Origin: Streptomyces parvulus
GTDB lineage: Bacteria > Actinomycetota > Actinomycetes > Streptomycetales > Streptomycetaceae
Reading direction: 5' to 3'
Length of the DNA stretch: 64,000 nt
NCBI RefSeq assembly: GCF_014648855.1
Contig: NZ_BMRX01000006.1
Span: 1-64,000 of the forward strand
Numbering within the stretch: the stretch's first letter is position 1; each line of letters starts with the position of its first letter. The position numbers and the translations under genes are program-made. Of this stretch, positions 26,849-34,781 are shown in pieces. A model generated the notes under the pieces. That model made no database searches. It saw only the letters and a program-made list of their open reading frames with translations, and was not told the DNA's origin.

Positions 26849-27544
26849 ATGGGAGAGCAGGACACGCCTACCGCCCCGGCGCACACGCCGGGGCGCGGCA
26901 CGCAGAACGCGGTGCCCGCCCGCGCCGCCGGTCCGGGCAACGCCCCGTCGTCGCCGGGCAAGCGCCGCCTCGGCGTCATGGGCGGCACCTTCGACCCGAT
27001 CCACCACGGGCACCTGGTGGCGGCCAGCGAGGTCGCCGCGCAGTTCCAGCTCGACGAAGTGGTGTTCGTGCCCACCGGACAGCCGTGGCAGAAGAGCCAC
27101 CGCGTGGTGTCCGCGGCCGAGGACCGCTACCTGATGACCGTGGTCGCGACCGTCGAGAACCCGCAGTTCTCCGTCAGCCGCATCGACATCGACCGCGGCG
27201 GCCCCACCTACACCGTGGACACGCTGCGCGACCTGCGCGCCCTCAACCCGGACGCGGACCTGTTCTTCATCACCGGCGCCGACGCCCTCGCCCAGATCCT
27301 CACCTGGCGCGACAGCGAGGAGCTGTTCTCCCTGGCGCACTTCATCGGCGTCACCCGGCCCGGCCACACCCTCACGGACGCGGGACTCCCCAAGGGCGGC
27401 GTCTCGCTCGTCGAGGTCCCGGCCCTCGCCATCTCCTCCACGGACTGCCGGGCGAGAGTCGCCAAGGGCGATCCCGTCTGGTACCTGGTGCCGGACGGAG
27501 TCGTGCGCTATATCGACAAACGCCAGCTGTACCGCGGCGAGTGA
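26849..27544 (+). CDS. nadD: Nicotinate-nucleotide adenylyltransferase
   Basis: Adenylates nicotinate mononucleotide in NAD synthesis. The catalytic domain starts near residue 40 with [22 protein letters not shown] (T/HxGH motif), continues with [11 protein letters not shown] and FFITGADAL, and ends with the [10 protein letters not shown] version of the adenylylation motif ISxTxxR. The first 39 residues are a non-conserved Pro/Ala/Gly tail. If the true start were later, the nearest evidence would be loss of that tail. The LCP gene follows at 17 bp. Confidence 0.92.
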   Translation: MGEQDTPTAPAHTPGRGTQNAVPARAAGPGNAPSSPGKRRLGVMGGTFDPIHHGHLVAASEVAAQFQLDEVVFVPTGQPWQKSHRVVSAAEDRYLMTVVATVENPQFSVSRIDIDRGGPTYTVDTLRDLRALNPDADLFFITGADALAQILTWRDSEELFSLAHFIGVTRPGHTLTDAGLPKGGVSLVEVPALAISSTDCRARVAKGDPVWYLVPDGVVRYIDKRQLYRGE

Positions 27545-27560
27545 ACCGAGAGGGGCACCG

Positions 27561-29282
27561 GTGAACGACGGATACGACGCGGGACACGGCGGCGACGGCC
27601 CGTACGAACTGGTCGGCTACGACGAGTACGGCCGCCCGGTCTACCGCCACGCCCAGGCCGCACCCGGCGGGCAGCAGCAGTACGACCCGTACCAGCAGTA
27701 TCAGCAGCAGGGCTACGGCTACGACCCGTACGCCCCCGCGGACGGCGGGCAGACCGCGCAGCGCCCCTACGACCCGTACGACCCCTACGGCTCCGGCGCC
27801 GGCTACGACACCGGGCAGCAGCCCCCCACGCCGGACCACGGCTCCCACGGCTATCCGCCCGCCGCACCGCAGCAGCCGTACGACCCCTACGGCCCGGCCG
27901 CCACCAGCGGCCCGCAGCCCAGGGTCGCCGAGCAGACCGCGCACATCCCGCAGCAGGCGGGCCCGCGCGAGGAGCAGCGGGCGCCGGCACCCGCCGACGG
28001 CGACCGGGACTACCGGACCGAGCAGTTCGCCTTCGTCGAGGAGCCGGCCGCCGACTCCGAGGACGTCATCGACTGGATGAAGTTCACGGAGAACCGCACC
28101 GAACGCCGCGAGGAGGCCCGCCGGCGCGCACGCACGCGTGTCGTCGCCCTCGTCGTCACCCTGGCCCTGGTCGCGGCCGGCGGCGTCGGCTACCTCTGGT
28201 ACGCCGGAAAGCTCCCCGGCATGTCCTCCTCCGACGACAAGACCGGCTCCGCGACGGCGGCGGGCGCCCAGAAGCGCGACGTGATCGCCGTCCACCTGCA
28301 CGACACCAAGGGCGGCGGCACCTCGACCGCCCTGCTCGTCGACAACACCACCACCAAGCAGGGCACCGCCGTCCTGGTGCCCAACGCGCTCGCCCTGACC
28401 GGCGACGACGGCAGCACCACCACGCTCGCCCAGTCCGTCGACGACCAGGGCCCCGACGCCACCCGCACGGCCCTGGACTCCTCCCTCGGCACCGACATCG
28501 AGGGCACCTGGCGCCTGGACACGCCCTACCTCCAGATCCTCGTCGACCTGGTCGGCAACATCGAGGTCGACACCGACGCCGACGTCGCCGACCCGGAGGC
28601 CAAGGACAAGGGCGCCACCCCGCTGGTGCGCAAGGGCGAGGGCCAGACCCTGAGCGGCAAGATGGCCGTCGCCTACGCCACGTACCGCGGCAAGGGCGAG
28701 TCGGCCGACACCCAGCTGCAGCGGTTCGGGCAGGTCATGCAGGGGGTGCTGCGCAAGCTCTCGTCCGACCCGCAGGCCGCGACGACCACCGTCCAGACCC
28801 TCGGGCTGATCCTCGACCCGCCGCTGACCGAGAACGACCTCGGCTCCTTCCTCGCCGGGCTCTCCGACCGCGCCAAGGGCGGGGACTTCAGGACCACGCT
28901 GCTGCCCGTCCAGCAGGGCGGCACGCTCAGCGCCGAGACCAGCGACAGCGTCGTCAAGGACGTCCTCGGCGGCACCGCCAAGAGCCCCGACGAGGACGCG
29001 GCCGTCAGCGTCTCCGTCCGCAACGCCACCGGCGAGGAGGACCGCACCGGCAAGGCCCGCGTCGTCCTGCTCAACGGCGGCTTCACCTTCCTGTCGGGCG
29101 GCACCGCCTCCGGCACCGAGGCCGCCTCGAAGGTCGTCTACGCCGACGCCGCCGACAAGGAGAACGCCGTCGAGGTCGCCAAGACCCTGGGCCTGCCCAC
29201 CGACGCCGTCGCGCAGGGGAAGACCACCGCGAACGCACGGGTCTCGGTGGTGCTCGGCCAGGACTACGAACCGGCGTCGTAG
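27561..29282 (+). CDS. LytR-CpsA-Psr (LCP) family protein, PdtA-like
   Basis: A 573-residue membrane protein. The cytoplasmic N-terminus (about 1-190) is Tyr/Gln/Pro-rich with repeated YDPY units. One membrane helix (VVALVVTLALVAAGGVGYLWYAG) spans about 194-217. The outer part has an LCP-like domain (TALLVDNTTTKQGTAVLVPNALAL, YATYRGKG followed by Arg and Asp residues, RFGQVMQGVLRKL) and a C-terminal LytR_C domain (VSVRNATGEEDRTGKARVVLLNGGFTF, KTTANARVSVVLGQDY). LCP enzymes transfer undecaprenyl-linked polymers to peptidoglycan. From memory, the S. coelicolor orthologue (SCO2578, PdtA) was linked to polydiglycosylphosphate attachment and sporulation, which fits the TagF-like genes upstream. 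The usual LCP N-terminal signature is weak. Confidence 0.82.
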   Translation: MNDGYDAGHGGDGPYELVGYDEYGRPVYRHAQAAPGGQQQYDPYQQYQQQGYGYDPYAPADGGQTAQRPYDPYDPYGSGAGYDTGQQPPTPDHGSHGYPPAAPQQPYDPYGPAATSGPQPRVAEQTAHIPQQAGPREEQRAPAPADGDRDYRTEQFAFVEEPAADSEDVIDWMKFTENRTERREEARRRARTRVVALVVTLALVAAGGVGYLWYAGKLPGMSSSDDKTGSATAAGAQKRDVIAVHLHDTKGGGTSTALLVDNTTTKQGTAVLVPNALALTGDDGSTTTLAQSVDDQGPDATRTALDSSLGTDIEGTWRLDTPYLQILVDLVGNIEVDTDADVADPEAKDKGATPLVRKGEGQTLSGKMAVAYATYRGKGESADTQLQRFGQVMQGVLRKLSSDPQAATTTVQTLGLILDPPLTENDLGSFLAGLSDRAKGGDFRTTLLPVQQGGTLSAETSDSVVKDVLGGTAKSPDEDAAVSVSVRNATGEEDRTGKARVVLLNGGFTFLSGGTASGTEAASKVVYADAADKENAVEVAKTLGLPTDAVAQGKTTANARVSVVLGQDYEPAS

Positions 29283-29365
29283 GGGAGGGCGCCTCGTCGC
29301 GTGGGCCGCCACCGGCGGTCGTGAGACCCTTGAGGTCAACCGACCGCCGACCCGAAAGCCAGGCA

Positions 29366-29812
29366 GTGACCGCGACCGACCGCTCCATCGAACTCATCAA
29401 CGCCGCCGCCCAGGCGGCGGCCGACAAGCTCGCGCACGACATCATCGCGTACGACGTCAGCGACGTGCTGTCGATCACGGACGCCTTCCTGCTGGCCTCC
29501 GCGCCCAACGACCGCCAGGTCAAGTCGATCGTCGACGAGATCGAGGAGCGGCTGAACAAGGACCTGGGCGCCAAGCCGGTCCGCCGCGAGGGCGACCGCG
29601 AGGCCCGCTGGGTCCTGCTCGACTACGTCGACATCGTCGTCCACGTCCAGCACAGCGAGGAGCGCGTCTTCTACGCCCTGGAGCGGCTGTGGAAGGACTG
29701 CCCCGAGCTGGAGCTGCCCGCCGACGCCAAGGAGACCCGCGGCAAGGCCGAGGAGCACGCGAAGCTCCAGGCCGCCGAGGAGGCGACGGAGACCGACGGG
29801 GACTGGCGATGA
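29366..29812 (+). CDS. rsfS: Ribosome silencing factor RsfS
   Basis: The 148-residue protein matches the RsfS/DUF143 family: AAQAAADKLAHDIIAYDVSDVLSITDAFLLASAPNDRQVKSIVDEIEERL, then RREGDREARWVLLDYVDIVVHVQHSEERVFYALERLW. It binds L14 and blocks subunit joining when translation must be reduced. GTG 29366 is preceded by a weak AGCCAGG. Its stop overlaps the next ATG in an ATGA junction, so the two are translationally coupled. The nadD-(LCP)-rsfS-phosphatase order is common in actinobacteria. Confidence 0.93.
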   Translation: MTATDRSIELINAAAQAAADKLAHDIIAYDVSDVLSITDAFLLASAPNDRQVKSIVDEIEERLNKDLGAKPVRREGDREARWVLLDYVDIVVHVQHSEERVFYALERLWKDCPELELPADAKETRGKAEEHAKLQAAEEATETDGDWR

Positions 29813-30480
29813 GCGCCACCGGCGAGGTCGCGGCGGGCAGGCCGGGCCGCGGCAGGCGCGTCATCCTCTGGCGCCACGGCCAGACCTCGTGGAACGTGGA
29901 GCGCCGCTTCCAGGGCAGCACCGACGTCGAGCTGACCGCGACCGGCGTCGCCCAGGCCCGCCGCGCGGCCGAGCTCCTGGTCCACCTGCGGCCGGACGCC
30001 ATCGTCGCCTCCGACCTGGTGCGGGCCGCGGACACGGCCGCCGAGCTGTCCGTGCTCACCGGCCTCGAGGTGACCCTGGAGGAGGGCCTGCGGGAGACCT
30101 ACGCGGGCGTCTGGCAGGGCCTGACCCACGAGGAGATCATCGCCCGGCACGGCGAGGAGTACGCGGCCTGGAAGCGCGGCGAGCCCGTGCGCCGCGGCGG
30201 CGGAGAGCTGGAGACCGAGGTCGCCGACCGCGCCGCCCCCGTCGTGCTGCGGCACGCCGAGAAGCTGCCCGAGGACGGCACCCTCGTCGTGGTCAGCCAC
30301 GGCGGCACCATCCGCACCACCATCGGCCGTCTCCTCGGCCTCGATCCGCGCAGCTGGGAGAGTCTCGGCGGGCTGACCAACTGCTGCTGGTCGGTCCTGG
30401 GCGAGGGCGCGCGCGGCTGGCGCCTGCTGGAGCACAACGCCGGCACGCTGCCGGAACCGGTGCTCGGCGACGACGTCTGA
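29809..30480 (+). CDS. Histidine phosphatase (phosphoglycerate-mutase-like)
   Basis: A 223-residue member of the branch-1 histidine phosphatase superfamily. It has the RHG signature in VILWRHGQTSWNVERRFQG (catalytic His), ELTATGVAQARRAAELL, and the second His in VVVSHGGTIRTTIGRLLGL. The substrate is not evident; family members include cofactor-dependent mutases and small-molecule or sugar phosphatases. ATG 29809 overlaps the rsfS stop. Confidence 0.9.
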   Translation: MSATGEVAAGRPGRGRRVILWRHGQTSWNVERRFQGSTDVELTATGVAQARRAAELLVHLRPDAIVASDLVRAADTAAELSVLTGLEVTLEEGLRETYAGVWQGLTHEEIIARHGEEYAAWKRGEPVRRGGGELETEVADRAAPVVLRHAEKLPEDGTLVVVSHGGTIRTTIGRLLGLDPRSWESLGGLTNCCWSVLGEGARGWRLLEHNAGTLPEPVLGDDV

Positions 30481-30509
30481 GCGACGGGCGGCGGCCCCGG
30501 TACCCGGAT

Positions 30510-30539
30510 TTCACTTTCCGGCAGGCCACAGGCTAAAGT
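30510..30539 (+). promoter_or_regulatory. Promoter of the first tRNA-Ala gene
   Basis: TTCACT (30510-30515) and TAAAGT (30534-30539), spaced 18 bp. This implies a 5' leader of about 54 nt before the mature tRNA. Confidence 0.55.
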
Positions 30540-30599
30540 TCTTCTTGTTCGCCCCGCCGAGCGGGACGAGAGACCATGCGGCCCGGCCGCGTGGGACCA

Positions 30600-30672
30600 G
30601 GGGCTATAGCTCAGTTGGTAGAGCGCCTGCATGGCATGCAGGAGGTCAGGAGTTCAATTCTCCTTAGCTCCA
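30600..30672 (+). tRNA. tRNA-Ala (anticodon GGC), copy 1
   Basis: A 73-nt cloverleaf: the acceptor stem GGGGCTA pairs with TAGCTCC (one G-T wobble), the D-arm is GCTCAGTTGGTAGAGC, and the anticodon stem CCTGC/GCAGG holds loop ATGGCAT with GGC at positions 34-36. The T-arm is AGGAGTTCAATTCTCCT. CCA is not encoded; the discriminator A is followed by CAG. Anticodon GGC reads GCC, a common Ala codon at this GC content. It is identical to the copy at 31381. Confidence 0.95.
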
Positions 30673-30685
30673 CAGCCCACGGACG

Positions 30686-30716
30686 AATCCCGTCCCCCTC
30701 GGGGGGCGGGATTTTT
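30686..30716 (+). terminator. Rho-independent terminator after tRNA-Ala copy 1
   Basis: AATCCCG (30686-30692) pairs with CGGGATT (30707-30713), with inner CCCCC/GGGGG pairing and a run of five T (30712-30716). It is a classic hairpin with U-tail, unusual for Streptomyces. Confidence 0.85.
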
Positions 30717-30799
30717 CGCATCCGCACGCTTGAGCAACCTGGCTCCCAGGGGCGTATACCCCTGTGGGCCTCCGTGTCCGGACTGGTACTGAGGCGTCG

Positions 30800-30829
30800 C
30801 TGACCGTATTGGCCCGGTCGTGGCAGAAT
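30800..30829 (+). promoter_or_regulatory. Promoter of the zinc-ribbon gene pair
   Basis: CTGACC (30800-30805) and CAGAAT (30824-30829), spaced 18 bp. The predicted leader is about 38 nt and contains GGGAGGGAG before the ATG at 30874. Confidence 0.5.
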
Positions 30830-30873
30830 CAAACGGCCGGAAGGGGACCGCGACCCGACGGGAGGGAGTGGCG

Positions 30874-31047
30874 ATGCCTGCGAGCATCCGCGAGGAGGTC
30901 GGCCACCTCCTCGGCTCGGCGGTGGCGCGGAACACACTCACCCGCCTGCACTGCCCCTCGTGCGGTTCCGGGCACGTCGCCCAAGTCCTGGGCGACAACG
31001 GCGGGATCTCCTACGTGTGCACGGCCTGCGGCCACAGCTGGAGCTGA
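30874..31047 (+). CDS. Zinc-ribbon mini-protein (57 aa)
   Basis: ATG 30874 follows GGGAGGGAG. The peptide is MPASIREEVGHLLGSAV, then ARNTLTRL, then two knuckles, CPSCGSGH and CTACGHSWS, spaced as in a TFIIS/ribbon fold. It may bind RNA, DNA or protein. The gene is 3 nt from the next one, also a Cys-rich mini-protein, and lies between two identical tRNA-Ala genes. Function unknown. Confidence 0.75.
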   Translation: MPASIREEVGHLLGSAVARNTLTRLHCPSCGSGHVAQVLGDNGGISYVCTACGHSWS

Positions 31048-31050
31048 TCG

Positions 31051-31284
31051 ATGGGTGCACACAGGCGGAAGTGCGACTGGTGCGGCAGCGGCACGCCGAT
31101 CGTGCGCGACATGGAGCCGCTCAACCCGGACTACCAGTACTGGTGCGAGGAATGCGCGCGGGCGCTGATCATAAAGGGCGACCCGATCGAGACGTACCGC
31201 GAACTGGAGGGTGAGCCGATCTACGGCCGGCTCCTGGAGGAGCACTGCACGCTCAAGCGGTTCTACTCGTTCGTGACGGCCTAG
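31051..31284 (+). CDS. Cys-rich zinc-binding mini-protein (77 aa)
   Basis: ATG 31051 lies 3 nt after the stop of the upstream zinc-ribbon gene. It has two CxxC pairs, KCDWCGSG and WCEECARAL, so a four-Cys zinc site is likely. An acidic/aromatic C-terminal part follows (DPIETYRELEGEPIYGRLLEEHCTLKRFYSF). Family not recognised. Co-expression with the ribbon protein is almost certain given the spacing. Confidence 0.75.
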   Translation: MGAHRRKCDWCGSGTPIVRDMEPLNPDYQYWCEECARALIIKGDPIETYRELEGEPIYGRLLEEHCTLKRFYSFVTA

Positions 31285-31310
31285 GGCGAACCGGACGGAT
31301 CGGAAACGAT

Positions 31311-31341
31311 TTGGTGTTGGGCCCGGTGGACCGTGTAATGT
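31311..31341 (+). promoter_or_regulatory. Promoter of the second tRNA-Ala gene
   Basis: TTGGTG (31311-31316) and TAATGT (31336-31341) with a 19-bp spacer. The -35 is imperfect and the leader would be about 35 nt. Confidence 0.45.
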
Positions 31342-31380
31342 TGGCGTCGCCGCCGGGGAAACCGGGCGGATGAAGGGCAA

Positions 31381-31453
31381 GGGGCTATAGCTCAGTTGGT
31401 AGAGCGCCTGCATGGCATGCAGGAGGTCAGGAGTTCAATTCTCCTTAGCTCCA
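31381..31453 (+). tRNA. tRNA-Ala (anticodon GGC), copy 2
   Basis: Identical over all 73 nt to the copy at 30600, with its own promoter and terminator. The flanking DNA differs, apart from the ACA trinucleotide just past the gene. Confidence 0.95.
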
Positions 31454-31458
31454 CAGGA

Positions 31459-31488
31459 AAACCCCCCGGATCGTGATCCGGGGGGTTT
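31459..31488. terminator. Bidirectional terminator between tRNA-Ala copy 2 and the NuoF-like gene
   Basis: A perfect 14-bp inverted repeat (31459-31472 and 31475-31488) with a 2-nt loop, ending in TTTG on the plus strand and A/T-rich on both sides, between convergent genes. Confidence 0.85.
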
Positions 31489-31510
31489 GTTCGTGCGTCC
31501 GGGGCCCTCG

Positions 31511-33121
31511 TCAGCGGCCGAGCGCCCGGCGGCCGCGGCCCTGGGAGAGCACCGGCAGGTTGGTCCGCGAGGCCGGCACCGGTCCGCGCAGGTCCTCCTC
31601 GATCCGCAGGGCCAGTGCGGGGCAGCGGCGCACCGCGCGCACCGCCTTGGCCTCGGCGAATCGCGGCACCTCGGCCTGCGCGACCGTCGGGAAGCCGTCG
31701 GCGCCCAGCTGGAAGACCTCCGGGAGGATGTCCGCGCACAGCCCGTGGCCCCGGCACAGCGTCCAGTCGACGTAGATCTTCTGGCGGCTGGGGCCGTTCG
31801 CCTCGTCGCCGCCGGGGACGCCCGTGGGCGCCATGCCCCCCTCGAAGAGCGGCAGCACGCCCTCCACGGGCCGTCCGCAGCCGTTGCCGAGGACGTGGGC
31901 TGCGAGGTCGTCGGTGAACGCGCCGACGGTGGACTCCAGGAACATCGCGGAGCCGTCCGGGTGCGAGCAGGCGCCGCGCCGCTTCACGTTCCGCGCGACC
32001 TGTTTGACGGCCTCCAGGGCGGCCGGGCCGCCGCCGTTCAGGATGTCCTCCAGACCGCGCGCCGCGGCGGGCAGACCGAGGTAGCAGGGACCGCACTGGC
32101 CCGCGCTCTCCTGCGCCAGCCACTGGGCCACCCGCAGGGACTCGCCCAGCGGGCAGGTGTCCTGACCGATCGGCAGGATCGCGCCCGCGCCGAGCGAGCC
32201 GCCCACCTGCTGAAGGGAGTTGCGGGAGACGATCGCCTCGTCGACGCTCGCCGCGTCGATCCACTTGCCGTGGTAGCCGCCGGTGAGCACGCCCTGCGGC
32301 ACCGGCGGGGCGCCGGCCAGCTGCAGGACGTAGCGCAGCGGCACGCCCGTCGGCACCTCGATCACCATCGGCCGGGCGACCGCGCCGGAGACGGTGAGCA
32401 TCACGGTGCCGGGCTCGTCGTACAGGCCGGTGTTGCCGTAGCGCTCGGGGCCGATGCGGGCGGCGATCGCGAGCTGGGCGAAGGTCTCGGCGTTGGACAG
32501 CAGGGTCGGCGCGCCGCCGACGCCGCTCTTCGAGGCGCTGACCTTGCGGCCGGGCGGGATCGCCGGGCCGCCGTCGATCGAGCGGATCAGCGAGGCCGCG
32601 GCGCCGGTCACCATGCGGACCGGGTTGCGCTGCACGCGGGCGCGCAGGGCGGAGCGGCGGCCGTTGCTGAGGCCGCGCTCGGCGAGGGCGGCCTCCATGG
32701 AGCGCTGGGTGGACTCGCGGGTGACCCCGATGACGAGCGTGCGGGCGCCCATCGCCTCGGCGCACAGCAGCGCGCCGTCCAGGATCAGGTGCGGGGCGCG
32801 GTTGATGAGCACCGTGTCCTTGCGGCAGGCCGGTTCGTCCTCACTGCCGTTGACGACCACGACCGGCCGTACACCGCGCTTGATCGCCGCCTCGGCGACC
32901 GAGCGCAGCTTCTTGTGGAAGGGGAAGCCCGCGCCGCCGCGGCCCTTCAGGCCGATGCGCTCGGAGAGCTGCGCGAGCTGCTCCCCGCCCATCGGTTCGA
33001 GCGGGCCGTGCACCTTGAGATGCATCGGCAGGTCCAGGCGCTCGACAAGGTCGAAGCCCGACGTGAGCTGGGGAAGCCCGACGACGCGGACTTCCGGGAC
33101 GTCGGGCAGGGCCTCGTTCAC
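31511..33121 (-). CDS. NuoF-like flavoprotein with C-terminal ferredoxin domain
   Basis: A 536-residue protein resembling the 51-kDa NADH-binding subunit of complex I. The Gly-rich FMN/NADH loop GLKGRGGAGF lies at 57-66, followed by VVVNGSEDEPACRKD and GGAPTLLSNAETFAQLA. An SLBB-like part follows, then the N3-cluster region. There the canonical SCGKCTPC reads SAGQCGPC, so one of the four ligands is Ala340; Cys343, Cys346 and Cys385 remain. The end adds a single-cluster ferredoxin (CRGHGLC and later RCP). Its GTG overlaps the stop of the haem-b membrane gene (GTGA), so the two are coupled. It probably passes electrons between a pyridine nucleotide or ferredoxin and the membrane partner; direction unknown. 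Confidence 0.85.
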   Translation of the reverse strand: MNEALPDVPEVRVVGLPQLTSGFDLVERLDLPMHLKVHGPLEPMGGEQLAQLSERIGLKGRGGAGFPFHKKLRSVAEAAIKRGVRPVVVVNGSEDEPACRKDTVLINRAPHLILDGALLCAEAMGARTLVIGVTRESTQRSMEAALAERGLSNGRRSALRARVQRNPVRMVTGAAASLIRSIDGGPAIPPGRKVSASKSGVGGAPTLLSNAETFAQLAIAARIGPERYGNTGLYDEPGTVMLTVSGAVARPMVIEVPTGVPLRYVLQLAGAPPVPQGVLTGGYHGKWIDAASVDEAIVSRNSLQQVGGSLGAGAILPIGQDTCPLGESLRVAQWLAQESAGQCGPCYLGLPAAARGLEDILNGGGPAALEAVKQVARNVKRRGACSHPDGSAMFLESTVGAFTDDLAAHVLGNGCGRPVEGVLPLFEGGMAPTGVPGGDEANGPSRQKIYVDWTLCRGHGLCADILPEVFQLGADGFPTVAQAEVPRFAEAKAVRAVRRCPALALRIEEDLRGPVPASRTNLPVLSQGRGRRALGR

Positions 33122-34362
33122 TTGAAGCCTCCGGAAGGCGTGTTCCAGGGTTCGCCCGCACCCGGTGCGCCGAAGTCGTAGTCCGACGAGGGCGCACCGC
33201 GCGGGGGCGTACCGGGGGCTGGTTCATTGGCGGGACCGCTGTTGTACGTGTCGTCCGGGTAGTACGTGTCGTAGACCGCGTTCGTCTCAGCGGTGTCGTA
33301 CACGTCACTCGACCCGTATCCGGAGGCGCCCGGATTGCCGTAGACCGGGATGGTGTGTCCCGTGTCGTTGAGCGGGTCGTAGGCCGACGGGGGCGCCTCG
33401 CCGACCGGGGGCGGCGAGGGGATGGGCCAGTTGCCCGAGGTGCTGGCGCCGCTGTCCACGAGGGGCATCGCCTCGGTGGGGCGCATGTCCGGGGGCAGGC
33501 TGTGGGATCCGGTGCCGTCGGCCGTCAGCGGTGCCCGGCGGGCGCCCGGGGGGCCGGAGACGGCGCGGTAGGCGGCCGCGAAGCCGCCGGCGGGCTGGGG
33601 CGGGGCCATGCGCTCCGCGGTCTCGTACAGCGGGCCGGACCCGCCGCGCCCGCGTCCCGCCCGGGGCCGGTCGTAGCCGGGCAGCGCCGCGGGGTCGGTC
33701 CCGCGGGTGCGCTCCTCCCGCCACTCCTCGCGGACCGGCCGCTCTCCGGTCCCGAAGACGGCGGCGATCCGGTCGGCGACCCGGCGCTTGACGGGGCGGG
33801 GGGCCGCCCGCAGGGCCAGGGCGCCCATGACGCCCAGTACGGACAGGCCGTACAGGATCGTGAACACGGGCTTCGCCGCGCGACCCGCGTAGAGCCCGTG
33901 CAGCAGGGCCATGCACCACGCCGGGTAGGCCAGCATGTGCATGGCCCGCCAGCGGGAGGCCACGGGGGACGCCGAGGCGAAGCGGTTGCGCAGGGCGCCG
34001 GTGACGCCCACGAAGATCATGAGCATGCTGGCCAGGGTGCCGAAGCCGATCAGGACGGCCCGGCCGCCGAAGGCCTCGTCCTCCGTGGCCAGTAGCCCGA
34101 AGGGCAGGACCGCGGCGACCCACGTCGTGTGGTCCAGGGCCAGCTTGACGCCGATGTGGACCAGGAGGAACACGACCGAGGCGACCGCGGTGGTCCGGTG
34201 CACGGCCTGGGCCAGGATGCGCTGCCGGGTGTCGAGGACGATCCGGTCCTGGGCGAGGAGTCCCCAGATCACCGAGCAGCTGAGGAAGACGAGCGAGAGG
34301 ACGCCGGCGCCGAAGTTGAGGAACTCGGCGAAGGTGTCGTCGGCCGTGCTGTCGTTCGTCAT
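33118..34362 (-). CDS. Haem-b membrane protein, ferric-reductase-like domain
   Basis: A 414-residue protein with about six membrane helices and two His pairs at haem-ligand spacing: His55/His69 (AVHRTTAVASVVFLLVHIG) and His142/His155 (RAMHMLAYPAWCMALLHGLY), so two haems are expected. A long Pro/Tyr/Asp-rich cytoplasmic tail follows from about residue 210. ATG 34362 has GGGGAGG at 8-nt spacing; an in-frame upstream ATG at 34500 would add a non-hydrophobic Pro/Arg stretch and is less likely. It is the first gene of a two-gene operon with the NuoF-like protein and probably its quinone- or metal-side partner. Confidence 0.8.
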   Translation of the reverse strand: MTNDSTADDTFAEFLNFGAGVLSLVFLSCSVIWGLLAQDRIVLDTRQRILAQAVHRTTAVASVVFLLVHIGVKLALDHTTWVAAVLPFGLLATEDEAFGGRAVLIGFGTLASMLMIFVGVTGALRNRFASASPVASRWRAMHMLAYPAWCMALLHGLYAGRAAKPVFTILYGLSVLGVMGALALRAAPRPVKRRVADRIAAVFGTGERPVREEWREERTRGTDPAALPGYDRPRAGRGRGGSGPLYETAERMAPPQPAGGFAAAYRAVSGPPGARRAPLTADGTGSHSLPPDMRPTEAMPLVDSGASTSGNWPIPSPPPVGEAPPSAYDPLNDTGHTIPVYGNPGASGYGSSDVYDTAETNAVYDTYYPDDTYNSGPANEPAPGTPPRGAPSSDYDFGAPGAGEPWNTPSGGFK

Positions 34363-34513
34363 GACGACGGGCCTCCCCACGGCAGGGACGCGCGGGGAGG
34401 CGGCGGACTGGTGTCGTGCGCGGGGAGCGGAAGGCGGATCGGGGGAGGATTCATGGGGGCGACTCCGGAGCGGTTCGGGAAAGCGGTCCCGGAGCGGCAC
34501 TCTAAGTGGCGTC

Positions 34514-34529
34514 CGTACCCGTGGGTACG
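34514..34529. promoter_or_regulatory. Palindrome in the divergent region, candidate operator
   Basis: CGTACCC-GT-GGGTACG, 7-bp perfect arms, 152 bp upstream of the haem-b gene start. Protein-binding is inferred from symmetry only. Confidence 0.35.
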
Positions 34530-34593
34530 AGGTTTGAGTTATTGCGTTGTTATCAAACGACCGTGCGCTCGTAGGGTTGTCCCTTTACTGGTC

Positions 34594-34608
34594 GTTACGC
34601 GAAGTAAC
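34594..34608. promoter_or_regulatory. GTTAC-N5-GTAAC palindrome, candidate operator
   Basis: GTTAC-GCGAA-GTAAC lies in an AT-richer segment (about 34540-34625) of the divergent region between the redox operon and leuS. The shape suits a dimeric repressor of TetR or GntR type. TTGACC follows at 34611-34616 without a matching -10. Confidence 0.35.
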
Positions 34609-34683
34609 CTTTGACCTTGGTTCAGGTTCGACGGGCGCGGCCGGCGGCCGGAAGGCGCGTCGCGGCGCGATCGGCGACTGCGG

Positions 34684-34689
34684 TACCCT
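34684..34689 (+). promoter_or_regulatory. -10-like element of the leuS leader transcript
   Basis: TACCCT with a 6-nt gap (GACGCC) to the ATG of the leader peptide. No Shine-Dalgarno is present, so translation of the leader would start on a leaderless RNA. Confidence 0.5.
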
Positions 34690-34695
34690 GACGCC

Positions 34696-34734
34696 ATGCG
34701 TGCCGTACGCCTTCTGCTTAGCGAGCCGCGCTGA
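34696..34734 (+). CDS. Leucine leader peptide of leuS (12 aa)
   Basis: The short frame MRAVRLLLSEPR has three consecutive Leu codons (CTT CTG CTT) and stops at 34732-34734, 150 bp before leuS. It is followed by hairpin-forming sequence and then a U-tailed terminator (34782-34806). This is the layout of ribosome-mediated attenuation: stalling on Leu codons when charged tRNA-Leu is scarce would favour an antiterminated RNA and raise LeuS. GCCGCGC (34725-34731) can pair with GCGCGGC (34774-34780) next to the terminator. Confidence 0.7.
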   Translation: MRAVRLLLSEPR

Positions 34735-34781
34735 TCAGTCCCGACCCCGGTCACAGCCCGGTGGCCGGAATCGGCGCGGCG

